NCBI GenBank assembly: GCA_001599835.1
Contig: BCIC01000002.1
Span: forward strand, 3,360,056-3,424,055
From: Thermoascus crustaceus
Taxonomy: Eukaryota > Ascomycota > Eurotiomycetes > Eurotiales > Thermoascaceae
DNA length: 64,000 bases
Direction of reading: 5' to 3'
In this document: positions 59,163-64,000 of the stretch, piece by piece
Numbering within the stretch: the stretch's first letter is position 1
Layout: the number at the start of each line of letters is the position of its first letter
Program-made: the position numbers and the translations under genes
Notes under the pieces: generated by a model
Database searches by the model: none
What the model was told of the DNA's origin: nothing
What the model saw: the letters and a program-made list of their open reading frames with translations, nothing else

Positions 59163-61392
59163 ACATATCCATCTCCTCTCTTCTGTCTGGTGACGGTGAG
59201 ACCGGAGTATGTTTCACCGTTCTTTGCTTGTTCCGACATTCATCGTGTCTGAGCGTCTGATACCGGATCTTTCTTGACCCATTCCTTTTTTGTCTTTTTA
59301 TTGTATCAGAGTTATTCAAAGGGGGACTTGTTTGGAGCGGGCCATTGTATAAGGGTTTCGTTTTTCATTTCCTGTCTATGAATGTCAACGGCATTACCAC
59401 TGTTGGACGGGCTTTTTTATCGTTTGGTTTATTCGCATTACTCTGCGCTGGAGGAGGAAAACTCGCAGGAGTTACAGGCCCTAGTTTATCTGTTTTGGGT
59501 GGGAGAAGAGACAGAGATTGGCTATCCCGACTGGCACTAAGTGGAAGACTGTACAACACCTGGTGATCATTCGAGTTCCAGTCGCATCTAATCTTCTCTC
59601 CCGGAGGGTCCGAAGAAGAAGATGTAAGATAAATGAAGTGGGAAGGTGGCCGCGTGCCGTCGTCACTGGTCTGCATGCATAGGGCTCCCATGTATATATG
59701 CACCAAGGCACATACATACCAATGCTACAACAATACCATACCAGTACACTAGGAGAAAGCAGCCATTTAGATCCGTTCCGATCCGGCTTTCTATTTCCGT
59801 AGACGTGCATCTATGAGCCAGCTAGCTGCAAGTGCATAGAAAAGGGCATATATATGTACAACACTCCAATTACGCAGTATCTTCAGACCGATTTGTCTCT
59901 CCTGTTAACACAGGTGTGACACTGCATTCTTGCCTGCAGGATTGTGGGGTTAGACTGTATTAAATTCAAAACTGCTGCTCTATTGAATGTATGTGTCAAA
60001 GCTCATCGATTGCGCGCGTCACGTACGCCTTTTTGCATAAGGGTCCTTTTCTGACTCGATCCTATGGGATGAGGAGTCTCTGGGAAAATCATCTGCGGTA
60101 ATATCGACTTCCATACTACAGTACATATCAGGTAGGTAGCATTGTTATTTAACAACACGCTAGCTGGTGATGCCGCCCATGGCCAGACATTGCTAGTTGG
60201 AGACGATCTTCGGTAAATGCATATACTAGGGAGCACCTACAGACTCCGGAGAACACCTGACGCCCTAGGCACTGCTAGTGAGGCGTTGCATCTGTCTTTG
60301 CAAGCGATCTTGTAAGGTTGGGCCGGACTGAAGAACGTACGTCGCTAGCATCGGGGAACTACCTAATCTTTCCCTCCCCGGGCTATCGACGAATTCGCCA
60401 AGCATCCGTGCAGTCGAGGGAGTCAGAAAGGCGCGCGATTGGAAGAGATAGACGCAGGGAGGACGGAGAAGGACGTGTTGGCGGCTGGCTGGTGGAAGTC
60501 TGGCGGGGTGTGCGAGATGTTCGACCAAGAGCCGATGCCCCTGGCCGAGAAACGCCTTCTCTTCCTCTTCCCTTCTTCAGTCGTTGCTCATCATCGCCCA
60601 TCACTCTCCACCATCTCCGGTTTGTTTCACACTCCTAAAAAAATCAGCATTTTCCCCTTCTCTCCACTGAAAGTCACTGTCCAAACGGATGTACGGATAG
60701 GACAGAATGGTCGCCGTGCGTTCCATGCACGGCACTCAGCGCCGCGTCTGGGGCCAGAAGCGGCATCTCGCCCTGCCCATCTCAGCTTGCTGATTAGCCG
60801 GCCTAGAGCTCGGACAACTCCCCGGTCCCATCACCTGCATGATAATGCCTGCATTGTTCTGCACGGTGCAAAAGGGAAAAGAAGACAAGAGGGCAAGGCG
60901 AGGAGAAAAAAAAAAGACAGAAGCAAACCTCCCCGCAGAGGACCACACATCTCGTCGTGCGGCGCAGCATACTTACTTTCTGCAGTTTCCTTTTCGCTGA
61001 TCATGCGTTTTAAAAAAGAGACCGGCAGATGTACGTTCTGTCTATCCTGGCTGCATGGGTTTTCTTGTCTCCGTTTTTCTCTATCTATCCAAGGGGATCT
61101 CTTTCTATCCTTCTCTTTTTTTTATTATTTATTTTGCGACCACTCCCCGGAATGATCTTCCTGGGTGGTGTGAATTAATACCGTGCTCTTTGTCTCTGAA
61201 ACTATTTCTTCACTGTTCTTGGAACAAGAGAAGTACAGTACATCGACTTGAAATTGATAGTCAGGAGGAGCTCATACTTTGTGTCGAGAAAAGAAAGGGA
61301 AGCACATTGTCCACGCGTGCTGTTTCCATTTCCAACAGTAGAAGTACGACCATTGGCAACGTTATTTTTATCTATCCGATCCTCGTTGACGC
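59163..61392. other. Intergenic region upstream of the orphan gene
   Basis: About 2.2 kb without a supported gene. A 238-codon + frame at 60439-61155 is compositionally odd (Lys/Arg then Ser/Phe), has no domain and is probably chance. The 61000-61150 part is T-rich, like a fungal leader. Confidence 0.45.
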
Positions 61393-62142
61393 ATGGAGCA
61401 GATCAAACTCGGCCAGTTGACGGACAGAGAATTATCACTGCTGTCGATGTCAACATCCGACCTGAACAATGCGCACATCAAGCGCCACTATGAGCACCAG
61501 AAGGCTGTCCATCTGTCCCCATTTATCCTCACACGTGCGAGCAGACACTCCCGGATGGATCTCGAGACCATGTACGACTTCTGCCACAAGGGCTGCGCCA
61601 TGTATGTCACTGCGCAGCCGGGGCCGGACGCCGCCCTCAGGCAAAAGCACCTCCTCGACATGTTCGACCATCTGTACGGCCTTGTGGGCCAAAAACAGAT
61701 GACTGATATGGACCTCCTCCGGGGCAGGTTCCCCTGCAAGTTCGTCACCAGCTGGACCCCGAACAGCCCGCGGGAAGTGGGCGACATCCTCGCGGCCCAC
61801 CGCGACCTCTGCGCGCAGGTCCGCCTGCGGCAGAAGAAGCTCGATGCTGAAGACGCTGCCATGCCGGGGGCGGAGCCGGCCCGTCACAAGGGCTTCGAGC
61901 TGCATCCGCTCTTCCGCGCCCTCATAGTCGTCATGGACCGGCCGGACTGGGAGCAGGAGGATGTGCTCCTGGTCCGGACTGGCGATGACCGCAGTCTGCG
62001 CTGTGGGCCGATCGACTTCGATCCGCTGCGGTTCTCCTTTAATGTCGACGACGATGGGAACACTCTACGTGGGACATTCGCCAAGGTCATGGAATTGGTG
62101 ATGGATATGATGCAGAGGGAGGATGAAAAGGTTCAGGAGTGA
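61393..62142 (+). CDS. Hypothetical protein, 249 residues
   Basis: A single intronless frame with coding-like composition, GC-ending codons through most of its length, and a hydrophilic, mostly helical product. I recognise no domain. Visible features are a Met-rich N-terminal half (MDLETMYDFCHKGCAMYVT), a charged middle helix (AQVRLRQKKLDAEDA), and a C-terminal part with repeated acidic turns (NVDDDGNTLRGTF, MELVMDMMQRED). No signal peptide or membrane helix is seen. The upstream sequence is T-rich; the downstream flank enters repeat-derived DNA within 400 bases, so this may be a lineage-restricted gene. A start at the second Met (codon 19) is possible. Confidence 0.65.
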   Translation: MEQIKLGQLTDRELSLLSMSTSDLNNAHIKRHYEHQKAVHLSPFILTRASRHSRMDLETMYDFCHKGCAMYVTAQPGPDAALRQKHLLDMFDHLYGLVGQKQMTDMDLLRGRFPCKFVTSWTPNSPREVGDILAAHRDLCAQVRLRQKKLDAEDAAMPGAEPARHKGFELHPLFRALIVVMDRPDWEQEDVLLVRTGDDRSLRCGPIDFDPLRFSFNVDDDGNTLRGTFAKVMELVMDMMQREDEKVQE

Positions 62143-62734
62143 CAATTATTCTTGCCATGTCTTTTTTTATTATATATCCTGAGTCTTGAGTTTTTCTTTT
62201 TCACTTTTGATATAATTACGTGCTGGTCGAAGTGGAGCGACGGCTTTTGACGACTCAATTAATAGGTATTTCTCTTAATTGATTAATTATGTTTAGTGAC
62301 AGAGCATCATAGGCTATATGCATGAAGTCCATTGAGAATAAATAAAGGAAAGAACAGAGAAATCCCTTTTTTTTCCTTTGCCTTTCCAGACCGTAACTGT
62401 CTATATCTTTATCTTTTTATGGATTACGGAGAGATCAGACCATTCAGATACCTACAGCTTCGCGCAAAAGGACCTTCAAATGTCCCTCAAAAGAAGGTTC
62501 TCGTACCTACAACCATAGGGTGTGGAAAACAGGGCTTCCCGTCCGCTCAGCTGTACTTAAGCCACAATTATAAGCGCGGTCAATTGTCAATACTGCCCCA
62601 AAGTTATTGCCGCTTAAACAGTGGCAGTCGCGCGAGATGTAGGTAAGCATAGGTGAGCACAGGCGAGCAAAGTGATGCCTTAGAAAAATGAGAGTGAACA
62701 GGGTGAGTTGGTGAGCGAGCAAGGTGATTCAGGG
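62143..62734. other. AT-rich spacer with a possible transposon-end remnant
   Basis: The first 300 bases are AT-rich, as expected for a 3' flank. At about 62517-62570 the sequence (ACAGGGCTTCCCGTCCGCTC, then a TACTTAAGCCAC-like end) resembles terminal repeats I associate with fungal DNA transposons. No matching partner end lies in the window. Confidence 0.35.
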
Positions 62735-63266
62735 TGTCACGGGAGGCCTGAAACTTTAAGCCAATCTCGTGAGCCGTGGGGTTTACCTTGAAAGATAGGA
62801 AACAGGTAGAAAGGGGAGGTGTGATGTGCCTTCCAAGCCCTTAGTCCTAAGAGACCTTGCACTCTGAGATGGGATTCCTAAGGTGGAATGCGTCACAAGA
62901 CCCAATACTGCTTGAGCTGATCGTACTAGAAGGCATGCTGACCTAAGACCTCCCTCTTGTGAGGATATTCTTGAGAGGATGGCTGACACAAGAAGTAGAG
63001 CTCAAGACAACTAGATACTAGATTTGATAGACAAGTTGACCACAAGGTCATAAACCTATGAATAGGAAGAGCCATTAAATACATGATAAGTCTGCTCCGG
63101 ATATAGGAGTCCGATGGATCATAGTTGGGGATGGATCATGAAGTCTGTTGGATCAATGGTTCAGATGGATCAATGCTGCCAGTTTGATCCATAGTCATGT
63201 GCTGAGATCCCCCTTCCTCGTCTTCCTCTGCGACCGCAGTCGCTAACTCTAGGCTGTGTCATAACA
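62735..63266 (-). mobile_element. LTR of a retrotransposon, minus orientation (likely solo or old)
   Basis: Read on the minus strand this 532-bp unit starts TGTTATGACACAGCCTAGAG at 63266 and ends CCTCCCGTGACA at 62735, so it has TG...CA ends. It contains several GATCCA(T/A) motifs around 63110-63200 and a weak TATA-like TATTTAATG near 63070-63085. The 5-bp flanks (CAGGG and GTAAT on +) do not match, so no target-site duplication remains. It is clearly related to the second LTR at 63805, which supports the boundaries. Confidence 0.6.
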
Positions 63267-63804
63267 GTAATCTAGAGACTATAGACTTATAAAAGTTATC
63301 AATAGCTGAAAAGCAGAACAGCAAGCCCAGAAAAAGTATTTTTGAGAATCACCTCTTTAGAACTAAAAGTTAGCAAAGCTTTTATTACTATTTTCTTCAG
63401 CTCTAAGGCAGAGGTCATTAAGCAGAGCTGCAAGCAATAGCATTAAGAATTAAGCACTCAAGAAGCCTGCTATGTCTAGACGCCTTTAAAACTATAAGAC
63501 AGCCAGCAAAAAAAAAGGCCATTTTATGCAAATATGGAGGCCCTAATGGACACCAAGGTTGGAGAGCAGAAATAGCAGATAGTGCCCTCTAAATAAAAGA
63601 ATAAGGCCTAAAAAGCAAGTACTACAGAGGCTTCTAAAAAGTTTAATAATGCTTAAAAGCTAAAAGATCTGAAGCCTATTAAACAGTGGCCCACCACAAA
63701 TCAACAAAACACTGACTCCTCTCTGAATACGAGAATCTGCCAAATTGGATTGAGTAAAATTCCTGAAAAGGCCAAGATTGCTCACTGATCAAAGCACGGG
63801 GACC
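63267..63804. other. Degenerate transposon-like DNA between two LTRs
   Basis: The stretch is A-rich, with many AAAAGC/AGCAGA-type words and stop codons in every frame. Fragments such as KKKGHFMQIWRP or the frame over 63600-63760 look like mutated element coding sequence, with TAA/TAG stops where CAA/CAG might have been. That is compatible with repeat-induced point mutation. No frame is long enough to assign. Confidence 0.45.
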
Positions 63805-64000
63805 TGTTACAGCACAGCCTGGAGACCATGAGCAGGACAGACAAGGGGGGGATTCTATCATGTGGCAATGGATCAAAATGATCCATCTGGACCTTTGATC
63901 CATCTATAGTCATGATCCACCGGATAGGTATTTCCGGGCAGAACTCAGGATGTATATAAGATGCTCCTTAACCATGGGGATTAGGACCCCGTGGTCAACT
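63805..64000 (+). mobile_element. Second LTR, plus orientation, cut by the window end
   Basis: It starts TGTTACAGCACAGCCTGGAG, matching the start of the minus-strand LTR. It continues with the same order of landmarks: AAGGGGGGGATT, CAATGGATCAAA, TTGATCCATCT, CCGGGCAG and GTGGTCAACT at the window edge. A better TATA box (TATATAAG) is at about 63953-63960, followed by GATGCTCC, which looks like a promoter. The two copies differ at many positions and by indels. The element body, if any, would lie beyond 64000. Confidence 0.65.

Noticed and set aside
60439..61155. 238-codon plus-strand open frame
   Set aside because: It has no domain, starts in a region of mixed composition, turns into Lys/Arg then Phe/Ser runs, and overlaps the T-rich leader of the next gene; it looks like a chance frame.

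Overview
This window is nuclear DNA of a filamentous ascomycete, most likely Eurotiales and probably Aspergillus. The evidence is short GT-AG introns of about 45-140 bp, compact genes on both strands, and gene products that are typical Eurotiales orthologues such as a BimD/Pds5 cohesin regulator, a Rco1-like PHD protein and a filamentous-fungal Snf5. I see no prokaryotic, viral or CRISPR features and no rRNA or tRNA gene that I can support. Eighteen protein genes were recognised and their exons joined by hand, with reading phase checked at every junction.

Layout. 0.7-11.2 kb is dense housekeeping: mitochondrial citrate carrier (+), twinfilin (+), the SF3b subunit Rds3/PHF5A (-), a pinin-domain protein (+), an epoxide hydrolase (+), a saccharopine-dehydrogenase-like oxidoreductase (-) and ribosomal protein eL43 (+). 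12.1-14.1 kb holds a RING+PHD protein. 14.1-18.7 kb is gene-poor, with only broken coding-like scraps. 18.7-20.5 kb holds a DHA1-type MFS transporter (-). 20.6-24.0 kb is gene-poor and contains a decayed secreted-protein gene and a 23-bp tandem repeat. 24.0-37.3 kb is Pds5 (+), Snf5 (-), a secreted DNase-I-fold phosphodiesterase (-) and Ebp1/PA2G4 (+). 37.3-41.7 kb is a long non-coding stretch that becomes pyrimidine-rich ahead of the Rco1-like gene (41.7-44.5 kb, +). 46.5-50.6 kb is a divergent pair, the L-type lectin Emp47 (-) and the ALG8 glucosyltransferase (+). 53.3-59.2 kb is the ISWI partner Itc1 (+) and a Leu5-type mitochondrial carrier (+). 61.4-62.1 kb is an orphan 249-aa gene. 62.5-64.0 kb is repeat DNA in which two related LTRs face away from each other; the second runs off the window end.

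Themes. Five genes act on chromatin (RING/PHD protein, Pds5, Snf5, Rco1-like, Itc1). Two divergent pairs join functionally related genes: Rds3 with pinin (splicing) and Emp47 with ALG8 (ER glycoprotein production and export). No wholly new multi-gene system stands out. The most distinctive items are the inverted LTR pair, the decayed secreted gene with its flanking repeats, the unusual 5' exon structure of Itc1 (start codon alone in its coding exon, a probable GC-AG intron, a 17-nt microexon), the uORF that overlaps the ALG8 start, and a possible spliced 43-codon micro-gene upstream of eL43.
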